Shown: positions 9,378 through 17,696 of the stretch, in pieces
How positions within the stretch are numbered: position 1 is the first letter of the stretch
Layout: each line of letters begins with the position of its first letter
Assembly (NCBI RefSeq): GCF_018736105.1
Contig: NZ_CP076135.1
Coordinates: forward strand, 2,912,001 to 2,976,000
Direction of reading: 5' to 3'
Length of the DNA: 64,000 nt
Origin: Bradyrhizobium sediminis
GTDB taxonomy: Bacteria > Pseudomonadota > Alphaproteobacteria > Rhizobiales > Xanthobacteraceae
Program-made: the position numbers and the translations under genes
Notes under the pieces: generated by a model
Told to the model about the DNA's origin: nothing
Seen by the model: only the letters and a program-made list of their open reading frames with translations
The model's database searches: none

Positions 9378-10199
9378 ATGATGAAGAAGCTTTTTGCTGT
9401 CGCGGCGCTGTTGCTGGCGAGCACGGCCGCGCAGGCCCAGTACACCTTCGAATATGGCGGACGCACCATCCGCATCGATCCGGATCGCGGCACGGTTTCG
9501 ATCCCGGGCGTCTACGACAACACCGGACGCAAGGCCAAGCGCCCGCGCGACGATCAGGACACGGACCGTACGCCCAAGCAGGCGCCGCAACAGGCGAAGA
9601 ATGATCCGCAGGCGCCTGTCGTCGAGCCCGCGCCTGCGCCCGTTCAACAAGCCCCTGCGGCAGCCGCGCCTTCAGCCGAGCCTTCCAGGGCAACCGCGAA
9701 TGTCGCACCGGCGGGTACCGCCCCTGCGACCCAACCTCCAGCCAGCGCGCCCGCGACGCAGCCTCAGCAGAATGCGGCACCCGCTGCGCCACCCGCGCCG
9801 GCTGCCCAACCCGCCCCGGCTCCGGTCGTGGCGACGGCTCCCCCGGCGCCGGCAGCAGTCCCCGCTCCGAAACCGCAGGCACCCGCCCCCGCGGCGGCCA
9901 ACTCGCCGCTCGGCGTCTGGCTGACCGAGGAGAAGGAAGGCAAGGTCCGGATCGAGCAATGCGGTCCCAATCTCTGCGGATATTCCGTGGACGCCAGGTC
10001 GAACCAGAACGGTGAGCAGGTTCTGATCAATATGAAGCCCACCAAGGATTCCAAATGGAGCGGGCGAATCCTCGACCCGAATTCCGGCAGCACTTATGAC
10101 TCGACGATCGCGCTGAAGGGCAATGACAGCCTGCGCGTTCAGGGCTGCGCGTTCGGCGGCATGTTCTGCGGCGGTCAGACCTGGAGCCGGCTGAATTAG
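9378..10199 (+). CDS. Secreted DUF2147-type protein with Pro/Ala linker
   Basis: 273 residues. An N-terminal signal peptide (MMKKLFAVAALLLASTAAQAQ) is followed by a short domain with a repeated beta pattern (YTFEYGGRTIRIDPDRG). A long low-complexity Pro/Ala/Gln linker spans about residues 65-175. The C-terminal domain begins SPLGVWLTEEKEGKVRIEQC and contains CGYSV, WSGRILDPNSGSTY and a final aromatic strand, the pattern of DUF2147, a small secreted beta-barrel-like domain. The linker suggests a periplasmic or cell-wall-spanning spacer. Two adjacent ATG codons are possible starts; the second has better spacing from GGGGA. It ends convergently with the FkbM-type gene, with a shared terminator between. 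Confidence 0.7.
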   Translation: MMKKLFAVAALLLASTAAQAQYTFEYGGRTIRIDPDRGTVSIPGVYDNTGRKAKRPRDDQDTDRTPKQAPQQAKNDPQAPVVEPAPAPVQQAPAAAAPSAEPSRATANVAPAGTAPATQPPASAPATQPQQNAAPAAPPAPAAQPAPAPVVATAPPAPAAVPAPKPQAPAPAAANSPLGVWLTEEKEGKVRIEQCGPNLCGYSVDARSNQNGEQVLINMKPTKDSKWSGRILDPNSGSTYDSTIALKGNDSLRVQGCAFGGMFCGGQTWSRLN

Positions 10200-10295
10200 A
10201 GTATGATCCGGAAAAGTGGGAACCGGTTTTCCGAAAAGATCATGCGCAAACAAGAACATGGACGAGGAGCATGATTCAATTCGATTGAAGCATGC
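10199..10295. repeat. Intergenic palindromic repeat (GTATGATCCGGAAAAGTGG type)
   Basis: Right after the stop codon lies a sequence of the form GATCCGGAAAAG, GGAACCGGTTTTCC, AAAAGATCATG, with internal dyad symmetry, followed by an ATGATTCAATTCGATTGAAGCAT palindrome. I recognise the first part as a short repeat scattered between genes of Bradyrhizobium and other rhizobia. A related piece occurs in this window near 29.2 kb. Assignment is from memory, without a search. Confidence 0.55.
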
Positions 10296-10327
10296 TCGAG
10301 GTCGCGTCTTTCATCGCAGTCGTCGGC

Positions 10328-10355
10328 AAAACGGCGCCGGTAACGGCGCCGTTTT
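10328..10355. terminator. Bidirectional rho-independent terminator
   Basis: AAAACGGCGCC pairs perfectly with GGCGCCGTTTT across a six-base loop. The A-run on one side and T-run on the other allow termination in both directions. It lies between the convergent DUF2147-type and FkbM-type genes. Confidence 0.85.
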
Positions 10356-10394
10356 CGCGAGTGCGGACTTCTAAACGACCAAGGCCAGGACGGG

Positions 10395-11165
10395 TTATGC
10401 CGCCCTGCTGCCGGCCGCGTTCTTCCTGCGAAAGGTTTCGGTATCGCGCTTCAGCGCGATGGTGTCCTGCTCGGCTTCGAAGATCGCAAAGCCGCCCTCC
10501 TCCAGCTTCCGCGCCAAGTCGGCGGCATCGGCTTTGGTCATGCTTTCGGTTTCGTAGATCACGAGCTTGGTCGAAAGCCGGGCGAAATCGAACTGCGACA
10601 GGATCAGGTGATCAAAGCCTTCAGCGTCGACCACGATGACATCAGGGTCGCGATGCGCGGCGCGATCGAGCAGATCGGCAACCGTGATGCACTGGACTTC
10701 GTCGGAGCGGATGTAGGATTCGATATTGTCGATCTGGTCGCCGAACTTGCGGATCTGTTCGTGCGAAAGCGTACCGACGCCATGGGCCCAGCCGGGCAGC
10801 CGGCCGCCGCTGCAGTCGAGCGTGTACATGGTCATGGCGCCCTTCTCCGCGGCGATGGCGCATTGCAGAAAGACCATACCGGGGAAATTGCGATAGGTTC
10901 GCTGCAGCTCGCGATAGTAATTCGACTGCGGCTCGACGAAGGTGCCCGTTAACCTGTGGCGGAAGATCGCGAGGTTGAGCGGATCGGAGAGATAGCCGTC
11001 ATTGGCGCCGATCTGCAGAAAGGTCCGCGCGCCGTCATTCAGCACCACGTCTTCCACCAGAACCTCTACCGGGCGCCTGGTATAGCCGCCCAGTCGGTAG
11101 GCGATGTTGCGAATGCTCGATTTCTGCCGTGCCGATAAATTACGTGCCGCTAGCGATCTGATCAT
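10395..11165 (-). CDS. FkbM-family methyltransferase
   Basis: The 256-residue product has the S-adenosylmethionine site FLQIGANDGYLSDP, then FVEPQSNYY (acidic loop) and VIVVDAEGFDHLILSQFD, the pattern of FkbM-type methyltransferases that modify glycans and secondary metabolites. I chose the ATG giving MIRSLAARNL, which has AAAAGGA at good spacing; an in-frame upstream ATG would add a poorly structured 28 residues. There are no glycosyltransferase neighbours, so the acceptor (sugar, lipid or other) is unknown. It stands alone on the minus strand and shares a terminator with the convergent upstream gene. Confidence 0.8.
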   Translation of the reverse strand: MIRSLAARNLSARQKSSIRNIAYRLGGYTRRPVEVLVEDVVLNDGARTFLQIGANDGYLSDPLNLAIFRHRLTGTFVEPQSNYYRELQRTYRNFPGMVFLQCAIAAEKGAMTMYTLDCSGGRLPGWAHGVGTLSHEQIRKFGDQIDNIESYIRSDEVQCITVADLLDRAAHRDPDVIVVDAEGFDHLILSQFDFARLSTKLVIYETESMTKADAADLARKLEEGGFAIFEAEQDTIALKRDTETFRRKNAAGSRAA

Positions 11166-11393
11166 CGGTCGTATCCTTTTGGGCAAGGGCTGTGTCGTCC
11201 CGGAACAGCCGGCCTCCTGCCGATCGGAGGTTTGCGAGGATCGTGCCATCGGTCCGGAATTAACCTTTGGGTGTGCGGCACGTCACGTCGGGCCGGGACC
11301 GCGCGGCGTTCACGGCAAAATCGGGTGACTGCCATCACATTCCCCGGCTCAGGCCTCTGTAACCATGCCGGCGTCCAACCATGAGGTCGCGCC

Positions 11394-11753
11394 ATGCAAC
11401 CGTTTCGCAAGATGCTTATTGCCAGCCGAATCCTGATCCTCGCCGGCATGTCGGCCGTCACACCGGCTGCGGCGTCGACATTTGACGGCGCGTGGAATGT
11501 CCAGATTGCTTCGAGCAACGCGGCTTGCCCCAGCGGGACGAGCGTCTCGATCGACATCAACAACGGTCATGTCGAGTCCAACAACGCCTCGGTTACCGCG
11601 TCAGGCCGCGTCGCCGACGCCGGCACCATCAGCGTCACGCTCTCGAGCGGCATGAAGCGGGCGGTCGGCTCGGGCAGACTCACCGCCACGTCGGGATCGG
11701 GCACGTGGCGCGGCGCCATGTGCTCCGGCACCTGGACGGCGCAGCGGATTTGA
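11394..11753 (+). CDS. Small secreted hypothetical protein
   Basis: 119 residues with a clear signal peptide (hydrophobic stretch up to TPAAAS, about residue 28). The mature part is a Ser/Thr/Gly-rich beta protein with FDGAWNVQI and GSGTWRGAMCSGTWTA, and two cysteines (C44 and one near the C-terminus) that could form a disulfide. The repeated G-x-W motifs suggest a small lipocalin-like or beta-barrel fold, but I cannot name the family. Its stop is 15 bases from the end of the convergent cupin gene. Confidence 0.6.
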   Translation: MQPFRKMLIASRILILAGMSAVTPAAASTFDGAWNVQIASSNAACPSGTSVSIDINNGHVESNNASVTASGRVADAGTISVTLSSGMKRAVGSGRLTATSGSGTWRGAMCSGTWTAQRI

Positions 11754-11768
11754 CCAAACGATGAACCG

Positions 11769-12173
11769 TTATCCGACCCTGGCCGAATAGTCCGCTTCGC
11801 TCACCGGCTCCATCCAGGTGGCATAGCTGCCATTCAGCGATTCCTGCATCGCGATATGGGTCATGCCATTGCTGGGCGAACCGCCATGCCAATGCTTTTC
11901 GCCCGGCGGGATCCAGACCACGTCGCCCGGCCGGATCTCGCGCACCGGCTGGCCCGCGGTTTGAACCCGCCCCACCCCCGAAATCACGTACAGCGTCTGG
12001 CCGAGCGGATGCGAATGCCAATTCGTCCGCGCGCCCGGTTCGAAGGAGACGCGGGTCGAGACGATCCGTGCCGGCGGTTCGGCGGCAATGATCGGATCCT
12101 GCCACACCGTGCCGACGAAATACTCTTGGGGCGCGCGGCGTGTCGGCCGTGACCCGGCGAGATGGATATCCAT
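11769..12173 (-). CDS. Cupin-domain protein
   Basis: A 134-residue single-domain cupin. Motif 1 reads [21 protein letters not shown] (two metal-binding His; the usual Glu is Gln), and motif 2 [16 protein letters not shown] supplies the third His. It resembles small Mn-binding cupins of the bacterial hydroxynitrile-lyase-like/carboxymuconolactone-associated group. Metal binding is likely; the reaction is unknown. It lies downstream of, and on the same strand as, the RraA/aldolase-type gene, with which it probably forms an operon. Confidence 0.8.
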   Translation of the reverse strand: MDIHLAGSRPTRRAPQEYFVGTVWQDPIIAAEPPARIVSTRVSFEPGARTNWHSHPLGQTLYVISGVGRVQTAGQPVREIRPGDVVWIPPGEKHWHGGSPSNGMTHIAMQESLNGSYATWMEPVSEADYSARVG

Positions 12174-12214
12174 GAAGTCCTCCTTGCTGCGGACGCAGCG
12201 CCGCTGAAGCGCGG

Positions 12215-12913
12215 CTATTTCTTCGTGGCGGCGTAACGTGCCTTGGTCTCGGCATTCATCGGATAGAGTCCAGGCAGCGCAGCACCGCCATTCACCTCTT
12301 CAACGATCCAGGCTTCCATCCGCTCCTGCTCGGCGCCTTCGGCCAGAATGAGGTCGAGGAATGCTTGCGGGATCACCACGGCGCCGTCCTGGTCGGCGAC
12401 AATGACGTCATTGGGAAAAATCGCCACCCCGCCGCAGCCGATCGGTTCGCCCCAGCCGACAAAAGTCAGCCCGGCGACCGAGGGCGGCGCGGCAAAACCG
12501 TCGCACCACACCGGCAGGCCGGTGCCGAGCACACCTTCGAGATCGCGCACCACGCCGTCGGTCACCAGCGCCGCCACGCCGCGCTTGACCATGCGCGCGC
12601 ACAGGATGTCACCGAAGATGCCGGCATCGTTGACGCCCATCGCATCGACCACGGCGATGCAGCCCGCCGGCATGGCCTCGATCGCGGTGCGGGTCGATAT
12701 CGGCGACGACCAGGATTCCGGCGTCGCCAGATCCTCCCGCGCCGGCACGAAGCGGAGCGTAAAGGCCGATCCGACCAGCCGCGGCTGTCCCGGTCGCAGC
12801 GGGCGCGAGCCCCGCATCCAGACGTTGCGCAGGCCCTTCTTGAGCAGAACCGTGGTGATCGTGGCGGTGGACACGCGGGACAGGGTCGCAATCGCTTCGG
12901 GGGTGAGGGACAT
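12215..12913 (-). CDS. RraA / HMG aldolase-family protein
   Basis: 232 residues. The diagnostic metal/substrate motif is IFGDILCARMV then TDGVVRD: the Gly-Asp and Arg-Asp pairs about 20 residues apart that class II pyruvate aldolases of the HMG/CHA type share with RraA. The family includes 4-hydroxy-4-methyl-2-oxoglutarate aldolase, oxaloacetate decarboxylases and inactive relatives that regulate RNase E. Keeping G-D and R-D favours an enzyme over a pure RNase inhibitor. The start giving MSLTPEAIATL fits the family; an upstream in-frame ATG adds 22 atypical residues. The cupin gene follows in the same direction, suggesting a small catabolic pair. Confidence 0.78.
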   Translation of the reverse strand: MSLTPEAIATLSRVSTATITTVLLKKGLRNVWMRGSRPLRPGQPRLVGSAFTLRFVPAREDLATPESWSSPISTRTAIEAMPAGCIAVVDAMGVNDAGIFGDILCARMVKRGVAALVTDGVVRDLEGVLGTGLPVWCDGFAAPPSVAGLTFVGWGEPIGCGGVAIFPNDVIVADQDGAVVIPQAFLDLILAEGAEQERMEAWIVEEVNGGAALPGLYPMNAETKARYAATKK

Positions 12914-13152
12914 CGAAAAGGTGGCTCCGGTGGGGGATGAATTGGGCGCGCATCTTGCGGCGCGCGGGCATCGCGTCAAGGGGCGACACTAGCCCACGAG
13001 CGGGCGGGATGCATCGCCAAGTGCAATCAAATTCCCTTATCACCAGTATGCTGATTAATTTATTGAATTTGCAGGCCCATTTGCGCAAAGCGAATTCCAC
13101 TTCGCCGCGAAACACGTTACAGCTTGGTGTCCGCCGATGAATTTGTGAGGCC

Positions 13153-13884
13153 ATGGCCGCGACACTCTCCCCTCCCCGTATTTTGCCGAGTGGCGACAGC
13201 GCCATCACGGTCGAATTCAGCCGCAACATCGATGACGCCGCAAACCGGCGGGTGCTGGCGCTCGATCGCATTCTTGCGCGTGAACCGGTCGCCGGCGTGA
13301 CCGAAACGGTACCCACCTATCGATCCCTGCTGGTGCATTACGATCCCCTGCAGATCGGCTTCGACGCGCTGAGCGAGAAGCTGGTTGTGCTGGCGCAACT
13401 GCCGGTTCCGCCGACGGCAAAAGCCCGGCGCTGGCGGATTCCCGTGGTTTACGGCGGCGAGCACGGCATCGACCTCGAGGACGTCGCCAAGGCGCTGAAC
13501 ACGACGCCGGACGAGATCGTGGCGCGGCACGTCGCCGGCGACTACCGCGTCGCCATGATCGGCTTCACGCCGGGCTGGTCCTATCTCAGCGGCCTCGATC
13601 CGTCGCTGCATCTGCCGCGGCGGCAGAACCCGCGCCTGCTGACGCCGGCCGGCACGGTCTCGATCGGCGGCGTGCAGACCGGCGTGCAGTGCCTGGCCGG
13701 TCCGAGCGGCTGGCACCTCCTGGGGCGGACGCCGGTCCGGACCTATCAGTTGCATCGCGATCCGATCTTTCTGCTGGAGCCCGGCGATCACGTGACGTTT
13801 TCGGCGATCGATGCGAAGACCTTCGCCGAGCAGGATCGCGCTGCTGAAGCCGGCGAAATCGTCGCCGAGTTGATCGCCGCATGA
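13153..13884 (+). CDS. pxpB: 5-oxoprolinase subunit PxpB
   Basis: A 243-residue member of the KipI/allophanate hydrolase subunit 1 family. Motifs include LPSGDSAITVEF at the N-terminus, VPTYRSLLVHYDP, the strongly conserved GFTPGWSYLSGLD, and LPRRQNPRLLTPAGTVSIGG. With PxpC and PxpA, which follow, it hydrolyses 5-oxoproline (pyroglutamate) to glutamate using ATP. Its last four bases overlap the start of pxpC (ATGA), so the two are translationally coupled. The order B-C-A is a common arrangement of this three-subunit enzyme. Confidence 0.92.
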   Translation: MAATLSPPRILPSGDSAITVEFSRNIDDAANRRVLALDRILAREPVAGVTETVPTYRSLLVHYDPLQIGFDALSEKLVVLAQLPVPPTAKARRWRIPVVYGGEHGIDLEDVAKALNTTPDEIVARHVAGDYRVAMIGFTPGWSYLSGLDPSLHLPRRQNPRLLTPAGTVSIGGVQTGVQCLAGPSGWHLLGRTPVRTYQLHRDPIFLLEPGDHVTFSAIDAKTFAEQDRAAEAGEIVAELIAA

Positions 13885-14933
13885 GCAAGCTCGTCATTTC
13901 AACGATCGGCCCTGCGAGTTCGGTGCAGGACGGCGGCCGCCACGGCACCCAGCGCTACGGCCTGACGCCGAGCGGCGCGATGGATATGCTCGCGCTGGCG
14001 GCAGCGAACGTTCTGGCCGGAAACCCGCCATTGGCCGCGGCGATCGAAATCGGTCCGTTCGGCGCGGCGTTCAAGGCGCGCGGCGGCGCGGTTCGCGTCG
14101 CGCTCGCCGGCGCCTCGCGTAACGCCGACATCTCCGGCCGCGCAGTCGCATTCAATACGTCGATGACGCTCGCGGACGGCGAGACGCTGACATTGGGCTT
14201 TGCACGCGGCGGCTCGTTCAGCTACCTCGCGATCGAGGGTGGCATTGCCGGCGAGCCGATGTTCGGCAGCCTCGCGGTCAACGCCCGGGCCGGCCTCGGC
14301 AGTCCCTATCCGCGGCCGCTGCAGGCCGGCGACGAATTGCAGACCGCGCCGGCAAGCGGCGCGGCCGAGCGGCGGCTCGATCTGCCTGCGGCGGCGGACG
14401 CGCCGATCCGGGTGGTGATGGGCCCGCAGGACGATGAGTTCGGCGACGCCACCAAATTGTTTCTCGACGGCGAATGGAAGATATCGGCGACCAGCGACCG
14501 CATGGGATACCGCCTGGAAGGCCCCGTGATCAAGCATCTGCACGGCCACAACATCGTCTCCGACGGCACCGTGAACGGCAGCATCCAGGTCCCGGGCAAC
14601 GGCCAGCCGATCGTGCTGATGCCGGACCGCGGCACCAGCGGCGGCTATCCGAAGATCGCAACCGTCATCTCCGCCGATCTCGGGCGGTTCGCGCAGATTC
14701 CGGCGGGAAAGGTTTTCCGCTTCAAGGCCGTCAGCATGGCGGAAGCCCAGGCGGAACTGCGGAAATCCGCAGAATTGCTGCGCTCCCTGCCCGACCGGCT
14801 CCAGCCGATCGAAAATTTTGATCTCAACATCGAAGCCCTGCATGGTGCTAATGTCGCCGGCGCCGCCGTCAGCGCGGTCGATGCCGGCACCTGGCATGCG
14901 CCATCGGCTGCGGATGTCGAGGTTCCGGACTAG
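13881..14933 (+). CDS. pxpC: 5-oxoprolinase subunit PxpC
   Basis: A 350-residue biotin-dependent-carboxyltransferase-like (KipA/allophanate hydrolase subunit 2) protein. The N-terminal [19 protein letters not shown] and [15 protein letters not shown] are family signatures; further on come [46 protein letters not shown]. It partners PxpB in the ATP-dependent opening of 5-oxoproline. The start overlaps the pxpB stop. No biotin attachment domain is present, as expected. Confidence 0.92.
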   Translation: MSKLVISTIGPASSVQDGGRHGTQRYGLTPSGAMDMLALAAANVLAGNPPLAAAIEIGPFGAAFKARGGAVRVALAGASRNADISGRAVAFNTSMTLADGETLTLGFARGGSFSYLAIEGGIAGEPMFGSLAVNARAGLGSPYPRPLQAGDELQTAPASGAAERRLDLPAAADAPIRVVMGPQDDEFGDATKLFLDGEWKISATSDRMGYRLEGPVIKHLHGHNIVSDGTVNGSIQVPGNGQPIVLMPDRGTSGGYPKIATVISADLGRFAQIPAGKVFRFKAVSMAEAQAELRKSAELLRSLPDRLQPIENFDLNIEALHGANVAGAAVSAVDAGTWHAPSAADVEVPD

Positions 14934-14980
14934 CCGGCGCACGACGAATTCAAGATCCACTCACGCGAAGCGGACACATC

Positions 14981-15751
14981 ATGAAGACCATCGACCTGAA
15001 TTGCGATCTCGGCGAAGGATTTGGCGCATGGGAAATGGGCAATGACGCCGCCATGATCGAACTGGCCACCTCGGTCAATATCGCCTGCGGCTTTCACGCC
15101 GGCGATGCCGATATCATGCGCAGGACGGTCGAACTTGCGAAAGCGCGCGGCGTCAGCATCGGCGCCCATCCCGGCTACCGCGACCTGCACGGCTTCGGCC
15201 GGCGGCCGATGGTCGGCCTGAAATCGTCGGAGATCGAAAACCTGGTCGCCTACCAGATCGGCGCGCTGCAGGCTATCGCGACTGCGGCCGGTCACAAGGT
15301 CACCCACGTCAAGGCGCATGGCGCGCTGTCCAATGTCGCCTGCGAGGACGACATGACCGCGAAGGCGATTGCCTCAGCCATCAAGGCGGTCGATCCCAAT
15401 CTGGTCTTCGTGGTGCTCGCCAATTCGAAACTGGTGCAGGCCGGCGAAGCCGCCAACCTGCCGATGGTGCACGAAGTGTTCGCCGACCGCGCCTATGAAG
15501 ACGACGGCTCGCTGGTGTCGCGCCGCAAGCCCGGCGCGGTGCTGCATGACGCCAAGGAAATCGCCGATCGCGTGGTGCGGATGGTGCAGGACGGCGCCGT
15601 GGTCTCGGTGACGGGCAAGGCGATCAAGATGCGCACCGACACGGTGTGCATTCACGGCGACACGCCCGGCGCCGTCGATATCGCGCGCGGCGTGAGGCAA
15701 GCGCTGAAGGCCGGGGGGATTGAAGTGGCGCCGTTCAAGAAGGCGAATTAG
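14981..15751 (+). CDS. pxpA: 5-oxoprolinase subunit PxpA
   Basis: A 256-residue LamB/YcsF-family protein. It begins [19 protein letters not shown] and contains [30 protein letters not shown] and CIHGDTPGA, the standard metal-site and active-site stretches of the family. It completes the pxpBCA set 48 bases downstream of pxpC. The enzyme removes pyroglutamate, a damage product of glutamine and glutamate, returning it as glutamate. Confidence 0.93.
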   Translation: MKTIDLNCDLGEGFGAWEMGNDAAMIELATSVNIACGFHAGDADIMRRTVELAKARGVSIGAHPGYRDLHGFGRRPMVGLKSSEIENLVAYQIGALQAIATAAGHKVTHVKAHGALSNVACEDDMTAKAIASAIKAVDPNLVFVVLANSKLVQAGEAANLPMVHEVFADRAYEDDGSLVSRRKPGAVLHDAKEIADRVVRMVQDGAVVSVTGKAIKMRTDTVCIHGDTPGAVDIARGVRQALKAGGIEVAPFKKAN

Positions 15752-15760
15752 GGAGTTGCC

Positions 15761-15913
15761 CTAGAACGGGTGGACCGAGAGCGTACCCAACAGGATGCCG
15801 GCAATGACCGCGAAGGCGCCGTAGAGGGCGGTTGCGTGAAATCCGGTTCCGTTTCGCCTGGACAGCGAACGCGCGTAAAGGTGCAGGCGGGCTTCCGCCG
15901 ATAGTTCGCGCAT
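15761..15913 (-). CDS. Small single-pass membrane protein, 50 residues
   Basis: A short minus-strand frame with a well-placed GGAG site seven bases before its ATG. It encodes a basic, hydrophilic N-terminal half (RLHLYARSLSRR) and then one hydrophobic helix at about residues 28-45 (ALYGAFAVIAGILLGTL), ending VHPF. It is tail-to-tail with pxpA. I do not recognise a family. The ribosome site, the topology and the lack of any overlapping gene are the evidence that it is real. Confidence 0.55.
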   Translation of the reverse strand: MRELSAEARLHLYARSLSRRNGTGFHATALYGAFAVIAGILLGTLSVHPF

Positions 15914-16091
15914 GGTCGATCTCCAACGCAGCATGAGGGCATAATGAAAGGCCGTTCGCTGCCGGATGCAAGACCGTCCCCGAAAATAGCGACGTGAACG
16001 CCTCGACAGACTCCGATTGCAGTCAAAAATTCTCTGCAGCGAATTCGGACGAGAATATTATTCGTTCGAATTGAATCGGTCTGGAACCCGA

Positions 16092-17696
16092 TCAGTAGAC
16101 ATCCTGCTGGAACCGTCCCTTCTTCTTGAGATCGGCGACAAACTGCACCGCCTCGTCGGTCGAACGCGCGCCGAACTGCGCGACGATATCGACCAGCGCG
16201 CGTTCGACATCCTTCGCCATCCGCTTGGCGTCGCCGCAAATGTAGAGGTTCGCGCCGTCGGCGAGCCACGTCCACACCTCGCGGCCGAGTTCGCGCATGC
16301 GGTCCTGCACATAGAATCTCCTGTCGCCATCGCGCGACCACGCCAGCGACAACCGCGTCAGCACGCCCGAGGTCTTGAGGGCGTTGAGCTCGTCGGCATA
16401 GAAGAAATCGCAGTCGCTGCGCTGATGGCCGAAGAACAGCCAGTTCCTGCCAGGCGCGCCGGTCGCCTTGCGGTCGAGCAGGAAGGCGCGGAACGGTGCC
16501 ACGCCGGTGCCCGGCCCGATCATGATGATCGGCGTATTCGGATCCCGCGGCAGTGCAAAGCCATGGGCCTTCTGCACATAGACCTTGACCTCGTCGCCGG
16601 GATTGATGCGTTCGGCGAGGAAGGTCGAAGCCAGGCCGAGGCGCTTGCGCTTGCCGATCACGTAGCGCACGCAGTCCACCGTCAGCGACAGTTTGCCGGG
16701 CGTCGCATTGTGCGACGAGGAGATCGAATAGAGCCGCGGCTGCAGCGGCTCCAGCGCCTCGACGAAGGCTTCGGGATGCGGACGGACGCCGGAAAATTTC
16801 TGCAACGCCGCCATCACGTCCAGCGTTGCGGCGTCGCCGTCGGGATCCTCGCCTTGCGCCAGCGCGCGCGCCTTTTCGCGCAGCGCGCCGCCGGCGATGA
16901 ACGACAACAGCTCGAACAGGCTGTCGGGGGCCGGCGCCAGCGAGACGTCGTCGATCAATACCTCGCGCAGCGTCCTGCCTCTCACCTTGGTGGTATGGGA
17001 CGCGCCGAGCAGGGCAATGATCTGATCGACATGGCCGACATCGTTGCGGGCAAAGATGCCGAAGGAATCGCCGACGACATAATCGAGACCGGCGCCCGAG
17101 AGGTCGAAATCGATATGCCAGGTCTCTTTTTCCGAGCCGGGCTTGTTGAGCAGCCGCCGCGAGACGAAGGTCGCGGTCACCGGATTGTCCCGCGAACGGC
17201 CGGGCTCCGCCGCGACGGCCGGCGCAGCTGCCGCGGGCGCGGCCGCCAGACCCGTTGAGGCCGGCGCCTTCTCCAGTTCCTCATGCAGCGTCTTCAGCAT
17301 CCGAGCGGTTTCCTTGCCGCCGGGGACACAGAGGTTGAGACGCGCTTCCGTCTTGCCCGCGATCGCTTCCGAATAGTCATGGCAGTTGTAGCCGCACTGG
17401 CCGCAATCCTGCTGTGCCATCGCTGCCATCATCCGCCGCCGCAACGGTCGGCCTGCGGCGAGCTTCATGCGGTCCGAAATCGGCATGGTCTGGTCATGCC
17501 AGGGCGCCTCGCCGTCATCGCCGTCGCCGGCAGGGCCTTGCAGAACGGCGGCGCCCTGCTCCGCCGACAGCGCCGTCGGGCCCTCGGTCGACAACAGCCC
17601 GGCAAAGAAGCCGTTGAGCCAGGAACGCTGCGCTTCGGAAAACGGTGCGCTCGACGGAATGATCTCGATCTTCGGAGGCGGTGTCATCTGGTTCAT
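16092..17696 (-). CDS. Fe-S/FAD/NADPH reductase, CysJ-like without flavodoxin domain
   Basis: 534 residues. The C-terminal two-thirds is a ferredoxin-NADP reductase-type module as in CysJ and cytochrome P450 reductase: FAD binding at PRLYSISSSHNA, then GLASTFLAER, and NADPH binding at IMIGPGTGVAPFRAFL. The N-terminal FMN/flavodoxin domain of CysJ is missing. In its place is a four-cysteine motif, C98-x2-C101-x3-C105-x17-C123 (DCGQCGYNC ... LCVPGG), resembling the small [4Fe-4S] domain of RnfB and corrinoid proteins. An Ala/Pro linker joins the two parts. Its start overlaps the stop of the sirohaem reductase gene (ATGA), so it is very likely that enzyme's dedicated electron donor. Usual annotation would be sulfite reductase alpha subunit. 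Confidence 0.82.
   Translation of the reverse strand: MNQMTPPPKIEIIPSSAPFSEAQRSWLNGFFAGLLSTEGPTALSAEQGAAVLQGPAGDGDDGEAPWHDQTMPISDRMKLAAGRPLRRRMMAAMAQQDCGQCGYNCHDYSEAIAGKTEARLNLCVPGGKETARMLKTLHEELEKAPASTGLAAAPAAAAPAVAAEPGRSRDNPVTATFVSRRLLNKPGSEKETWHIDFDLSGAGLDYVVGDSFGIFARNDVGHVDQIIALLGASHTTKVRGRTLREVLIDDVSLAPAPDSLFELLSFIAGGALREKARALAQGEDPDGDAATLDVMAALQKFSGVRPHPEAFVEALEPLQPRLYSISSSHNATPGKLSLTVDCVRYVIGKRKRLGLASTFLAERINPGDEVKVYVQKAHGFALPRDPNTPIIMIGPGTGVAPFRAFLLDRKATGAPGRNWLFFGHQRSDCDFFYADELNALKTSGVLTRLSLAWSRDGDRRFYVQDRMRELGREVWTWLADGANLYICGDAKRMAKDVERALVDIVAQFGARSTDEAVQFVADLKKKGRFQQDVY

Noticed and set aside
16017..17258. Plus-strand frame across the Fe-S/FAD reductase gene
   Set aside because: Shadow of the minus-strand gene, which carries all the cofactor-binding motifs.
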